Origin: DATJZG01 sp035499295
Lineage (GTDB): Bacteria; Myxococcota; Myxococcia; Myxococcales; Anaeromyxobacteraceae
NCBI GenBank assembly: GCA_035499295.1
Contig: DATJZG010000082.1
Location: forward strand, 110,449-174,448
Direction: 5' to 3'
DNA: 64,000 nt
The position numbers were made by a program, and so were the translations under genes. A model generated the notes under the pieces. The model worked only from the letters and a program-made list of their open reading frames with translations, had not been told where the DNA came from and made no database searches. Below are positions 25,728 through 34,306 of this stretch, in pieces (positions within the stretch are counted from its first letter, which is position 1; each line of letters begins with the position of its first letter).

Positions 25728-26648
25728 ATGCCGGGCGCAACGCCCCGTGTGATGCTCGCCTGGGCGCGCGACCGGTCCGGCTCCCGCGTGCACGTCGGGG
25801 AGCTCGACCGGGCGCGCCGGGCGGAGCGAGCCCCCTTCGCCTGCCCCCGCTGCGGCGAGGAGGTCCTGGCGCGCCTGGGACGGGAGCGCGCGCACCATTT
25901 CGCCCACCGCCCCGGCTCGCGCTGCGCCCTCACCTCCCCCGAGTCGGCGCTCCACCAGAACGCGAAGGAGCGCCTCCTCTGGCTCTGCGGCGAGGCGTTC
26001 GCCGGCCGCCGGCGGGTGCGCCTGGAGGCGCGCTGCCCCGGCTGCCGGCGTCTCTCCCCCGTCGAGCTCGCCGGCCTGGGCGACCTGGCCTGCGAGGAGG
26101 GCGTGCTCGGCACCCTGCGGGCCGACGTCCTCGTCCTCCGCGCCGGCCAGCCAGCCCTCGCCCTCGAGGTGCGCGTCACCCACGCGGTCGACGCCGAGAA
26201 GGAGCGGGCACTCGCCGCCCTCGGCGTGCCGGCGGTCGAGTTCGACGCCCGCTCGAACTGGGAGCGCGAGGAGGAAGGGGCTACTGCCCTGGCCTGCGCC
26301 TCGAGCCTCGGGTTCCCGCCGTGCCCGGCGTGCGCGGCGGGCGCCCGGGCGGAGGCGGGCCGGTCCCGGGGAGGAGAGGAGGGCCTCGTCGCCGAGCTCG
26401 AGGCCTACCGGGCCCGGGGGCTCATGGGCCCGAGGCCGGGCCCTCCCGTCGCCGACCCGAGGCCCCTCAGCGCCGCGGAGCGGCGGGCCCTCGCCCGGGC
26501 CTTCCGCTGCCCCGACTGTGGCGGGGAGGCGCTCTCCGTCGGCGATCGGCTGGCCCGCCACGCCTGCCCGGGGGCGCCGCCCCGGGCGGTCGCCTGGCGG
26601 GGCTACGACGACCTCCTCGTCGAGATGGGTTGGTGGCGGCGCCGATAG
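25728..26648 (+). CDS. CoiA-like nuclease-fold protein with several zinc knuckles
   Basis: 306 residues. The order resembles competence protein CoiA: an N-terminal zinc site FACPRCGEEV (C39, C42) with H57, H60 and C66, then ESALHQNAKERLLWL, then a restriction-endonuclease-like strand pair with D133 in RADVLVL and E147 in ALALEVRVTH. Two further CxxC pairs follow: C103/C106 and one in PCPAC, with a last one in RCPDCGGEAL. This suggests a PD-(D/E)XK-type nuclease acting on DNA, perhaps during uptake or recombination. GCAGGAG upstream of the ATG at 25728 serves as ribosome site. No other competence genes are near. The nuclease role is inferred from motif spacing; it could be a non-catalytic zinc protein. 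Confidence 0.68.
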   Translation: MPGATPRVMLAWARDRSGSRVHVGELDRARRAERAPFACPRCGEEVLARLGRERAHHFAHRPGSRCALTSPESALHQNAKERLLWLCGEAFAGRRRVRLEARCPGCRRLSPVELAGLGDLACEEGVLGTLRADVLVLRAGQPALALEVRVTHAVDAEKERALAALGVPAVEFDARSNWEREEEGATALACASSLGFPPCPACAAGARAEAGRSRGGEEGLVAELEAYRARGLMGPRPGPPVADPRPLSAAERRALARAFRCPDCGGEALSVGDRLARHACPGAPPRAVAWRGYDDLLVEMGWWRRR

Positions 26649-26708
26649 CCCGGAACGCTCCCGAGAGGACCCTCGCCTCTCGCGGATTCCGTGAGGCCTT
26701 CTGCGCAC

Positions 26709-26737
26709 TTGCGAGATGGCGGGGGTTGTGTTAGGAA
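26709..26737 (+). promoter_or_regulatory. Candidate promoter of rpsB-tsf
   Basis: TTGCGA (26709-26714) and TAGGAA (26732-26737) are 17 bp apart, in the 272-bp gap before rpsB. The leader would be about 175 nt. In many bacteria S2 represses its own mRNA through this region; no specific S2-binding fold was worked out here. Confidence 0.4.
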
Positions 26738-26920
26738 CCCCGGCGCCCTGCGGGGATCCTCCCGCGAGGCGCGAGAAGGGCAGCTACCCGCTGCAAATTC
26801 ACACACTTCTCGTCCGGCTGCCCCGGTCGCGGCGGCCGGGTGGAGGGGCTTTCCCTCTCCCCCGGCGCTCGCGAAGGCGGTCCGGGTGAAGAGAAGTGGA
26901 GGACGGAACCGGAGACACGC

Positions 26921-27919
26921 ATGGAGACGCAGACCCCTGAGGAATCCGCCGCACCCGTACCGCCGCCCGCCGAGGGAACCCCCGCCGCCAAGGAGACCAT
27001 GGCCGGAGCCCTGCAGGGCGCCGGATCGGCCATCACCATGAAGCAGTTGCTGGAGGCCGGCGTGCACTTCGGCCACCAGACCAAGCGCTGGAACCCGAAG
27101 ATGAAGCCGTACATCTTCGGCGCCCGAAACGGCATCTACATCATCGACCTCCAGAAGACGGTGGGGCTCGCCCGCACCGCCTTCCGCTTCGTGTCGGACG
27201 CGGCCGCCAAGGGCGGGAGCGTGCTGTTCGTCGGCACGAAGAAGCAGGCTCAGGACGCCATCCGCGAGGAAGCGAGCCGCAGCGGCATGTTCTTCGTGAC
27301 GAACCGCTGGCTCGGCGGCACGCTCACCAACTTCAAGACGGTGAAGACCGGCATCGACCGATTGAAGAACATCGAGAAGATGGCCTCCGACGGCACCTAC
27401 GAGCGGCTCCCCAAGAAGGAGGTGGCCTCCCTCGAGCGCGAGCGCGAGAAGCTCGAGAAGAACCTGGGCGGCATCAAGGACATGACGCGGCTGCCGGCCG
27501 CGCTCTTCGTCATCGACACCAAGAAGGAGTACATCGCGGTGCACGAGGCCAACCGGCTCGGCATCCCGGTGGTGGCGGTGGTCGACACGAACTGCGACCC
27601 CGAGGGGATCGACTACGTCATCCCCGGCAACGACGACGCCATCCGCTCCATCCGGCTCTTCACCGGCAAGGTGGCGGAGGCGGCCATCGAGGGCAAGGCC
27701 CGCTACGGTGCCTGGGTGGCGGAGCACGGCGGCCGCGAGCAGCTGGAGGGTCAAGAGGACCGCGACGCCGCCAGCGAGCGCGGCGACAAGCGGGAGCGGC
27801 GCGGCCCGCGCCGCGAGCGGCGACCGCGCGAGGACCGCGGGGCGGCGAGCGCCAACGTCGAGGTGCTGCGCAAGGGAGAGGTGGCGCCGCCGGCCGAGGA
27901 GCCGCCCGCCGGCCAGTAG
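26921..27919 (+). CDS. rpsB: 30S ribosomal protein S2, extended at both ends
   Basis: 332 residues against about 240-260 for most S2 proteins. The core runs from residue 40 (MKQLLEAGVHFGHQTKRWNP) through YIFGARNGIYIIDLQKT, FVGTKKQAQDAI, NRWLGGTLTNFKT and DTNCDPEGIDYVIPGNDDA. The ATG at 26921 is preceded by GGAG six bases away; alternatives at 26999 and 27038 exist but have poorer spacing. The N-terminal 39 residues are Ala/Pro-rich. The C-terminal 50 residues are strongly Arg/Glu-rich (RGDKRERRGPRRERRPR) and probably disordered, exposed near the mRNA exit region where S2 sits. tsf follows after a hairpin. Confidence 0.95.
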   Translation: METQTPEESAAPVPPPAEGTPAAKETMAGALQGAGSAITMKQLLEAGVHFGHQTKRWNPKMKPYIFGARNGIYIIDLQKTVGLARTAFRFVSDAAAKGGSVLFVGTKKQAQDAIREEASRSGMFFVTNRWLGGTLTNFKTVKTGIDRLKNIEKMASDGTYERLPKKEVASLEREREKLEKNLGGIKDMTRLPAALFVIDTKKEYIAVHEANRLGIPVVAVVDTNCDPEGIDYVIPGNDDAIRSIRLFTGKVAEAAIEGKARYGAWVAEHGGREQLEGQEDRDAASERGDKRERRGPRRERRPREDRGAASANVEVLRKGEVAPPAEEPPAGQ

Positions 27920-27957
27920 CCGGGCCCGGCACGACGATCTTGCGGGGGCGGGCCCGG
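27920..27957 (+). promoter_or_regulatory. rpsB-tsf intercistronic hairpin
   Basis: CCGGGCCCG (27920-27928) pairs perfectly with CGGGCCCGG (27949-27957) directly after the rpsB stop. No T-run follows. It could be a partial terminator or processing site that sets the S2 to EF-Ts ratio. Confidence 0.4.
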
Positions 27958-28011
27958 TGCGGGTCCGCCCCCTCGTCTTCGAGAACGAGAACCCTGGGAA
28001 AGGAACGGAAC

Positions 28012-28668
28012 GTGGCCGAGATCAGCGCGAACGCGGTGAAGGAGCTCCGGGAGAAGACCGGGGCTGGGATGATGGACTGCAAGAAGGCCCTGGCGGAGGC
28101 CGGCGGGGACCCCGCCAAGGCCGAGGAGGTGCTCCGCAAGAAGGGGCTCTCCGCCGCCGCCAAGAAGGCGACCCGGGCCGCCTCCGAGGGGGCGGTCGGC
28201 AGCTACGTCCACATGGGCGGGAAGATCGGCGTCCTGGTGGAGGTGAACTGCGAGACGGACTTCGCTGCTCGCAACGAGGCCTTCCAGACCCTGGTGAAGG
28301 ACGTGGCGATGCAGATCGCCGCCTCGGCCCCGCTCTACGTGCGCCGGGAGGAGGTCCCGGCGGAGCTGGTGGCGAAGGAGCTCGAGATCGCAAAGGCCCA
28401 GGCCCGCGAGCAGAAGAAGCCGGAGCCCATCATCGAGAAGATCGCCCAGGGCAAGGTCGACAAGTACTACAAGGAGATCTGCCTGCTCGAGCAGCCCTTC
28501 GTGAAGGACGACAAGAAGACGGTCCAGGAGGTCATCACCGAGCAGATCGCCAAGATCGGCGAGAACATCCAGGTGCGTCGCTTCGCGCGCTTCGTCCTCG
28601 GCGAGGGCATCGAAAAGAAGACCGAGAACTACGCCGAGGAGGTGGCGAAGGCCGCCGGCCTGAAGTAG
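28012..28668 (+). CDS. tsf: Elongation factor Ts
   Basis: 218 residues from the GTG at 28012, which has AAAGGAA about nine bases upstream; an in-frame ATG further upstream adds a non-homologous segment. EF-Ts recycles EF-Tu by GDP release. The N-terminal domain AVKELREKTGAGMMDCKKAL and the core VGSYVHMGGKIGVLVEVNCETDFAARNEAF (seen in parts as IGVLVEVNCETDFAAR) include the TDFA motif that contacts EF-Tu. The shorter length compared with E. coli (283) reflects a single-subdomain core, as in many bacteria such as Thermus. It is convergent with the CAP lipoprotein gene. Confidence 0.97.
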   Translation: MAEISANAVKELREKTGAGMMDCKKALAEAGGDPAKAEEVLRKKGLSAAAKKATRAASEGAVGSYVHMGGKIGVLVEVNCETDFAARNEAFQTLVKDVAMQIAASAPLYVRREEVPAELVAKELEIAKAQAREQKKPEPIIEKIAQGKVDKYYKEICLLEQPFVKDDKKTVQEVITEQIAKIGENIQVRRFARFVLGEGIEKKTENYAEEVAKAAGLK

Positions 28669-28705
28669 GCGGCGGCCCTCGCCCGGGCCGTGCTCTCGGG
28701 GAACT

Positions 28706-30361
28706 CTAGCGGCTCGTGCCGCGGAGGATGACGACGAAGTAGGTGTTCCGCCCGAGCTTCGGGTGGTCTCCCTGCGCCACGCCGACCCCGAGGGCGTCCG
28801 GGCCCGAGGCGATGAGCTTCGGCTGCTTGGCGTAGTCGAGCGGCACCGTCGAGGCCCCGGAGAGCATGCTCACCGAGCCCTTGTAGCCCTTGCGGACCTC
28901 GGCCAGGATCTGCTCGTCCCGGGACTCGGGCAGGTCCCCGTGCGCGGCGGCGAGTTCCTCGGCGTACTTCTGCGCCGCGGCGTTCAGCGTCGGGTTGATC
29001 TTGAGCGGGGGCACCTTGGCCTCCGCGCGCCGCGCGGCGATGGCGGCAACGAGCTGGGAGGCGGTGCTGTTCGTGTCCGCCCGGGCGGCCACCTTGAGCA
29101 GGACCTCGGCGAGGTAGGCCGTCGACCGCCCGTCCTTCCCGGCGACGATGGCCACTCCGATCCCGCCGGTGTTGATGTCCGGGTTGAGCATGTTGGCGCG
29201 GTGCGTCGGGCTCGAGAGCAGCCGCTGGTGGGCCTCCGCGGCGCTGGGCGCCTGGGCGGGGTTCACCTCCACCAGCGAGGAGGCGACGCCCGCCTGCTGC
29301 AGCGCCGCCTGGACCTGCGCGGACGAGGCGGCGGTGGCAGCCCGGGAGGGGTCGCTCAGGCCGTCGGCGACGCCGCGGGCCACTCCGGCCACCGCGTCGT
29401 CCCACGCCAGCGCCGGAAGCCCCGCCTGGGCGCGCTCCGCGTTCACGCTCGCGAAGACCTGCCTCTCCTGGCCGGCGGCGTCCGCCGGGCCCTTGGGCGG
29501 GGCGATGGGCACGGAGCTCGCGAGCTCCGTTCCGCAGGCGACCGAGAAGTTGGCGACGGGACGCCGCTTGCCCGCGAGGTCGGCCGTGATCTGAACCCGG
29601 ATGGCGCCGGGCCGGCTGCCGCAGGGCAGGGCCGCCGCGAACTCCTTGCCCGGCTTCTGCTCTGGGGCCAGGACCTGCCCGTCGACCTGCGAGACTTCCA
29701 CCCGGGGGTCGGCGGCGTCGCCCAGGAGCGTTCCCTTGAAGGTGGCCGTCTCCCCCAGGTTCAGGCGGCGCGGCACCGGGGGCGCGATGGCGAGGTTGTC
29801 GTCGGCGAGGGCGAGCACCACGCGGCTCTGCACCTGCGCGAAGCGATCCGACTTGGGGAGCATGACCGTGACGGCGCCGTAGCGCGCGGTCGGCACCGTC
29901 CGGCCGAACGAGACGATGGTCTCGGCGATGTGCTCGGCGATCTGCTGCGGGTCGTCGGTGGCCAGGACGGCGACGTTCACCTGCTTCACCGGGACGGCCA
30001 TGCCGAACCATTCCGAGGTGAAGTTGGTGACCTGGCGGCTCGGGTCGTCGACGCCCGGCCACTCCAGGAAGCTGTCGGCGACGACGCAGAGGGTGCCGCT
30101 CTCCTTGGGGACGGGGGAGCCGGCGGCCTTCGCCTGGCGCTCCACCTCCGTCGCCAGCAGCGTGTTGAAGCGACCGACCGGGCAGGCGAGGCCGGCGTTG
30201 GCGCCGAACTCGGTCAACTGGGGACGTCCGGGGGTGAAGTTGCCCCCGGTCACCTTTCCCGGCTGCGACCGGGTCGCCTGGATGGTGGCGCAGGCGGCGG
30301 TGCCGACGACGAGGAGTCCCGCGGCGACGGGTCCGAAGAGACGATTCCTTGTCACGTTCAT
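28706..30361 (-). CDS. CAP-domain (SCP/PR1) lipoprotein
   Basis: 551 residues. The ATG at 30361 is preceded by AAAGGAGC. The N-terminus is a lipoprotein signal with GTAAC and C24. Residues about 45-280 show no recognised domain. A CAP/SCP domain follows: VFASVNAERAQAGLPALAWDD and SSPTHRANMLNPDINTGGIGVA. The last 120 residues look like a second, partly degenerate CAP repeat (AIAARRAEAKVPPLKINPTLNAAAQKYAEEL and NTYFVVILRG). Bacterial CAP proteins are extracytoplasmic and mostly of unknown function. It is convergent with tsf (37 bp between stops) and follows the TonB receptor gene on the same strand, behind a strong terminator. Confidence 0.75.
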   Translation of the reverse strand: MNVTRNRLFGPVAAGLLVVGTAACATIQATRSQPGKVTGGNFTPGRPQLTEFGANAGLACPVGRFNTLLATEVERQAKAAGSPVPKESGTLCVVADSFLEWPGVDDPSRQVTNFTSEWFGMAVPVKQVNVAVLATDDPQQIAEHIAETIVSFGRTVPTARYGAVTVMLPKSDRFAQVQSRVVLALADDNLAIAPPVPRRLNLGETATFKGTLLGDAADPRVEVSQVDGQVLAPEQKPGKEFAAALPCGSRPGAIRVQITADLAGKRRPVANFSVACGTELASSVPIAPPKGPADAAGQERQVFASVNAERAQAGLPALAWDDAVAGVARGVADGLSDPSRAATAASSAQVQAALQQAGVASSLVEVNPAQAPSAAEAHQRLLSSPTHRANMLNPDINTGGIGVAIVAGKDGRSTAYLAEVLLKVAARADTNSTASQLVAAIAARRAEAKVPPLKINPTLNAAAQKYAEELAAAHGDLPESRDEQILAEVRKGYKGSVSMLSGASTVPLDYAKQPKLIASGPDALGVGVAQGDHPKLGRNTYFVVILRGTSR

Positions 30362-30505
30362 GCTCCTTTGCGCGGGGTCCTTGCCGCGGGCAATCTCCGG
30401 AGCCTCCTCGATGCCGCCGGCTCCCGCCCGGGGAAGAGCGGGGACGCTCCCGTCCTGCCTCCTAGAAGCGCGGGAACCGGCCCGACGGGCGCCGGAGAAG
30501 AAAGT

Positions 30506-30537
30506 GGGGCGGGCGGACGCGACGGCCCGCCCGCCCC
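30506..30537 (-). terminator. Intrinsic terminator of the TonB-dependent receptor gene
   Basis: An 11-bp perfect GC stem (30527-30537 with 30506-30516) has a 10-nt loop and is followed on the minus strand by the T-rich stretch ACTTTCTTCT. It starts 15 bp after the receptor stop codon. This is the best intrinsic terminator in the window. Confidence 0.7.
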
Positions 30538-30552
30538 ATTCAAACGATCAAC

Positions 30553-33500
30553 CTAGAACGACTGGCCCACCCGGAAGTAGTAGTAGGTGCCGACCCAGTC
30601 GTAGCCGGGGTCGGAGTTGGCCGCGAAGGCGGTGTAGATGACCGGAGGCTTCGCGTTGAAGATGTTGTTGATGCCGAACCCGAAGAGCGTGTTGCCGACG
30701 GACGTCCGGAGCGTGTAGCTCACGTAGATGTCGCTCGAGTCCCAGGCGCTGACGGTGCGGCGATACCCCGAGACGCCCGGCACCCACGGGTTGTTGAAGC
30801 AGGTCTGCGCGTAGGTGTAGTTGAAGTCGGCGGGAGCGCCCAGGTTCGATCCGTCGCACTCCGTGAAGCTGTTGATGAAGTGGTTCTGGTAGGCGATGAG
30901 GATGTCCTTCCAGTTCCAGCTCAACAGGATGTTGAACTTCCACTTCGGGTAGAGGCCGGTCGGGTAGGAGTTGTTCGTCGACCCGTAGTCATAGGTGCCG
31001 GCGATGTGATCCGTCTGGCCGTTGCCGTAGGTCTTGTCGAAGTAGTTGAGCCAGGTGACCTGCCAGAGGAAGTTCCACTTGCCGAAGTTGGTGTCCCGCG
31101 TGTACTTGAGCGCCAGGTCGACGCCGGCCGTCGAGTCCTGCCCGATGTTCTCGAACGGGTCGTTGAACTGGATGATGAAGCCCGTCTTCGGGTCGCGCTG
31201 GATGGCGTTGCAGTACTGGGGGTAGTTCGGGCTGTAGGTGTAGCAGAACGCGAAGATCGACGGCGCGCCGACAGGCTCGATCGCGTTCGTCACCACGTAG
31301 CTCCAGTAGTCGGCGGTGAGCGTCAGCCCCTTGAGGTCCCAGAAGGTGGGCTCGAAGACGAAGCCCGCCGTCCACACCTTGGCGGTCTCCGGCTTCAGGT
31401 TGGGGTTGCCGCCGACGTTGCCGTTGAACTGGGCGCTCGTGTCGCCGGTGCCGGTGGTGGGCATCCCCGGTCCGCCGTACTTGATGCAGTTGTTGTAGGT
31501 GGCGGAGCCGACAGGGGCGCTCGTGCCCGGGCCGATGGCCGAGCACGGGTCCTTGGCGGTCTCTGCGCTGGAGAAGGTCCCGCCGGCGAGCTCCTGGATG
31601 TTCGGAGAGCGGAAGGCGGTGGAGTAGGTCCCGCGGAGAGTGATGTCGGGGACCGGCCGGTAGCGCCCGCCCACCTTCCAGCTCCAGTTCGTGCCGAAGT
31701 TCGAGTAGTCGGAGAAGCGGAAGGAGCCCGTCGCCTCGAGGTCATCCACGAACGGGATGTTGTTCAGGATGGGGATGACGAGCTCGAAGTAGGCGTCGTT
31801 CTGGAAGTAGTTTGTGAACGGCGTGGCGTGGACGTTGTAGTCGAACGACTGGTAGTTGTTGGAGATCGGGTTCGGGATGAACTGGCCCGCCTCGTTGATG
31901 AACTCGTACCCGGTGGCGAACGCCATCGCCCGGGTCGACCAGAGCTTCGCGATCTCGCCCTGGACGTTCAGCTGGTAGTCGACGATCTGGTTGAACCCGT
32001 AGTCGGGGCCGGTCCAGGAGGAGTAGGCCTGCTGGTCGGTGGTGCTCGAGTTCACGCCGCTGAACATGTTCAGCGGCACGCAGCCCGCGAGCACGTTGCT
32101 CGGGGTTCCGCAGTGGTACCCGGTCGCGTCCTTGAAGCTCGGGCCGAGCGCGAACTCCGCGTTGAGGGTGTTCGTCGATCCGACCGACACCTGGGTGTAG
32201 TCGCTTCGCCCGAAGTTGAGCGATGTGTCCCAGGTCCAGGTGCTGAAGGGCTCGGGCGGCGTCCCGGAGGAGCCGAACTTGCCGTCGGCGCCGAGGACGA
32301 GGCGGTAGGTGTCCACGTTCTGCGACTGCTGGCGGAATCCCCACTCAACCATGCGCTTGCGGGCGTAGACGGGCAGCCCGGTCGGGTTGTAGACCGAGTT
32401 CGGGTCGACCTGGAAGGCGACGCCCGGGAACTGCGCGGTGTAAAGGGGCTCGGGGGCGAGGTCCTGGGACGAGCTGCGGTTCGCCCACTGCCCCTCGAAG
32501 TAGGCGCGCGCCCAGTTGGAGAGCTTCGCGTCACCCGCCGTGAAGATGTTGATCTTCTGCAAGGGGGTGAGGAGGTAGTTCACCGACTGGTAGTTGTAGA
32601 GGTCGGTCGCGGAGTTGCGCGGCCGCCAGCACTGCTTGTTCCCGTTCGGGTCGGTCTCGCAGACCTTGCCGGTGGGGTCGTTGACGAACGACGTGGGGTG
32701 CGCGCCGTTCACCCAGTAGGTGTCGAAGAGGCTCTTCGTGAACGGGTTCAGCGAGGCGGGGTCCATGCCACCGTACGGGGCGGACCCGTTCAGCTGGCCG
32801 CCGCTCTGGTTGAAGAGGGTGAAGTAGCCCTGCGGGATCGAGCCGCTGCCGAAGGGATAGGGGCCGACGGGGCCGTCGAGCGCGGCGTCGGCGCTGTAGC
32901 CGAGCACCTGGTTGGACCAGCTGCGCGCCGAGCTGTAGATGGCGTTCTGGTGGAAGTACTCGGCGCCGAAGAACACGCTGCCGGCGTCGCCCGAGGTCCC
33001 GGTCTGCGCCTGGACGTCCCAGCTGGCGCCGTCCCCGTAGCCCGAGATGCCGTACTGGGCGACGACGTTCGTGCCCGAGTAGTTGCGCTTGGTGATGATG
33101 TTCACGACGCCGGCGATGGCGTCGGAGCCGTAGATCGAGGACGCGCCGTCCGGGAGGACCTCCACCCGCTCGATGGCGCTCAGGGGAATGGTGTTGAGGT
33201 CGACGGCCGAACCGGCCGCGCCCGTCCCCGACGTCTTCACGAGCCGGCGCCCGTTCAGGAGGACCAGGGTTCGCGACGGGCCGAGGCCGCGCAGGTTGAC
33301 CTGGAAGCTGCCGTCGCCGCCGTTGTTCACCTGCTGGTTCGGGCTGGCGGTCTGCTGGGGGAGCAGCTGCAGGTAATCGCCGATGGAGATCCTGCCGCTC
33401 TCCACCAACTGCTCGCGGTTCACCACGTCGACCGGCGCAGGAGCGGTGAGGTCCATGCGCTTCACGCGGCTACCGGTGACGACCACCTCTTCCATCTGCA

Positions 33501-33894
33501 CCGCTTCCGGCACCACCGTCAGGCTGGCGCGGAGCGTGGTGTCCGCCTTGACGACCAGGTCGGCCCGCTCGAAGGGCTTGTAGCCGCCGAGCTGCACCGC
33601 GAGCTTGTAGTCGCCGGGCGGCAGGTTGGCGAAGCTGAACTTGCCGCTCCCGTCGGTGACCGCCGTCTGCTCGGCGCCCTTGAGCGCGGGGCTCGTGGCG
33701 ATGACGACCGCCCCGGCGACGACGCCCCCCGAGGAGGCGTCGGTGACGACGCCGGTGATCGTGCCCGGCTTGGGCGCGACCGCCTCGGGTGCGGGTTGCG
33801 CGGGCGCAGCTTCCGTCTGCGCGGCGGCTACCCCGCAGACGAAGAGGACCGCAAGAGGAGTAAACCGCAGGAGGCTCAGCGACTTCTTCCTCAT
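30553..33894 (-). CDS. TonB-dependent outer-membrane receptor, Oar-like
   Basis: 1113 residues. A signal peptide (MRKKSLSLLRFTPLAVLFVC, cut after AAAQ) leads to a carboxypeptidase-regulatory-like domain at about 43-120 (ITGVVTDASSGGVVAGAVV, PPGDYKLAVQLGGY). A TonB-box-like MEEVVVTGSR follows, then the plug (PVDVVNREQL, VNLRGLGPSRTLVLLNGRR, SIYGSDAIAGVVNIITK) and a large beta-barrel ending in the aromatic beta-signal FRVGQSF. Such receptors import large or scarce substrates using TonB energy; the substrate is unknown. The barrel is rich in Asn, Tyr, Ser and Thr, and less GC-rich than neighbouring genes, as is usual for surface barrels. It is divergent from tonB-exbBD, which probably energise it. 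Confidence 0.92.
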   Translation of the reverse strand: MRKKSLSLLRFTPLAVLFVCGVAAAQTEAAPAQPAPEAVAPKPGTITGVVTDASSGGVVAGAVVIATSPALKGAEQTAVTDGSGKFSFANLPPGDYKLAVQLGGYKPFERADLVVKADTTLRASLTVVPEAVQMEEVVVTGSRVKRMDLTAPAPVDVVNREQLVESGRISIGDYLQLLPQQTASPNQQVNNGGDGSFQVNLRGLGPSRTLVLLNGRRLVKTSGTGAAGSAVDLNTIPLSAIERVEVLPDGASSIYGSDAIAGVVNIITKRNYSGTNVVAQYGISGYGDGASWDVQAQTGTSGDAGSVFFGAEYFHQNAIYSSARSWSNQVLGYSADAALDGPVGPYPFGSGSIPQGYFTLFNQSGGQLNGSAPYGGMDPASLNPFTKSLFDTYWVNGAHPTSFVNDPTGKVCETDPNGNKQCWRPRNSATDLYNYQSVNYLLTPLQKINIFTAGDAKLSNWARAYFEGQWANRSSSQDLAPEPLYTAQFPGVAFQVDPNSVYNPTGLPVYARKRMVEWGFRQQSQNVDTYRLVLGADGKFGSSGTPPEPFSTWTWDTSLNFGRSDYTQVSVGSTNTLNAEFALGPSFKDATGYHCGTPSNVLAGCVPLNMFSGVNSSTTDQQAYSSWTGPDYGFNQIVDYQLNVQGEIAKLWSTRAMAFATGYEFINEAGQFIPNPISNNYQSFDYNVHATPFTNYFQNDAYFELVIPILNNIPFVDDLEATGSFRFSDYSNFGTNWSWKVGGRYRPVPDITLRGTYSTAFRSPNIQELAGGTFSSAETAKDPCSAIGPGTSAPVGSATYNNCIKYGGPGMPTTGTGDTSAQFNGNVGGNPNLKPETAKVWTAGFVFEPTFWDLKGLTLTADYWSYVVTNAIEPVGAPSIFAFCYTYSPNYPQYCNAIQRDPKTGFIIQFNDPFENIGQDSTAGVDLALKYTRDTNFGKWNFLWQVTWLNYFDKTYGNGQTDHIAGTYDYGSTNNSYPTGLYPKWKFNILLSWNWKDILIAYQNHFINSFTECDGSNLGAPADFNYTYAQTCFNNPWVPGVSGYRRTVSAWDSSDIYVSYTLRTSVGNTLFGFGINNIFNAKPPVIYTAFAANSDPGYDWVGTYYYFRVGQSF

Positions 33895-34306
33895 GACTTT
33901 CTCCCTGGAGAATTTCGAGGCTGCAGGTACAAGAGGTGTGTCTCAGGAAAAGGTGGAACGACGCCGACCTACCGACCTGGGTTGCGCTTCTTCACACAAG
34001 TGTCGGATTTCTTCGCACCCGGCCTTGGGAATGTCAACATGGTATTGCGTGTTACTAAACGCTAGGCTCGCGCGAGCGACTGGACAAAGGTGGGGGGCCA
34101 GCGGGCCCCAGGGCGCGGGGCGGCCCGCTTCGCGCCGGGTGTGGATCGCGCGCCGCTCGCCAAGAGCGGGGATGACGAGGCGCTCTGGCGGTCCTTGGCG
34201 CGCGGCACCCGATCGGTGAGTCCCCGTTGACAACGGTCCACAGTAGGACTAGACACGCGGCTCATTTCCGGGCTGATTCTCCCGTCAATCGCTCCGAGGG
34301 CTCGGC
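33895..34306. promoter_or_regulatory. Divergent control region, receptor / tonB
   Basis: 412 bp without a gene. On the minus side, TTGACA (34037-34032) is a perfect -35 about 138 bp upstream of the receptor ATG, but only weak -10 candidates follow (GAAGAA at 17 bp). The stretch 34030-34070 is AT-rich. On the plus side lies the tonB promoter at 34227-34255. No classical Fur box was recognised by eye. Confidence 0.35.
34227..34255 (+). promoter_or_regulatory. Candidate promoter of tonB-exbB-exbD-exbD
   Basis: A perfect TTGACA (34227-34232), 17-bp spacer and TAGACA (34250-34255) lie about 50 bp upstream of the GTG at 34307. The -10 is a 3/6 match but resembles other proposed -10 boxes in this window. 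Confidence 0.5.

Noticed and set aside
22971..26708. An open frame of more than 1200 codons on the minus strand
   Set aside because: It runs through bcp, rsmB and mutM out of frame and the opposite-strand CoiA-like gene; the composition (Arg, Gly, Pro, Ala runs) is that of a GC-rich shadow frame and no domain is recognisable beyond the real genes.
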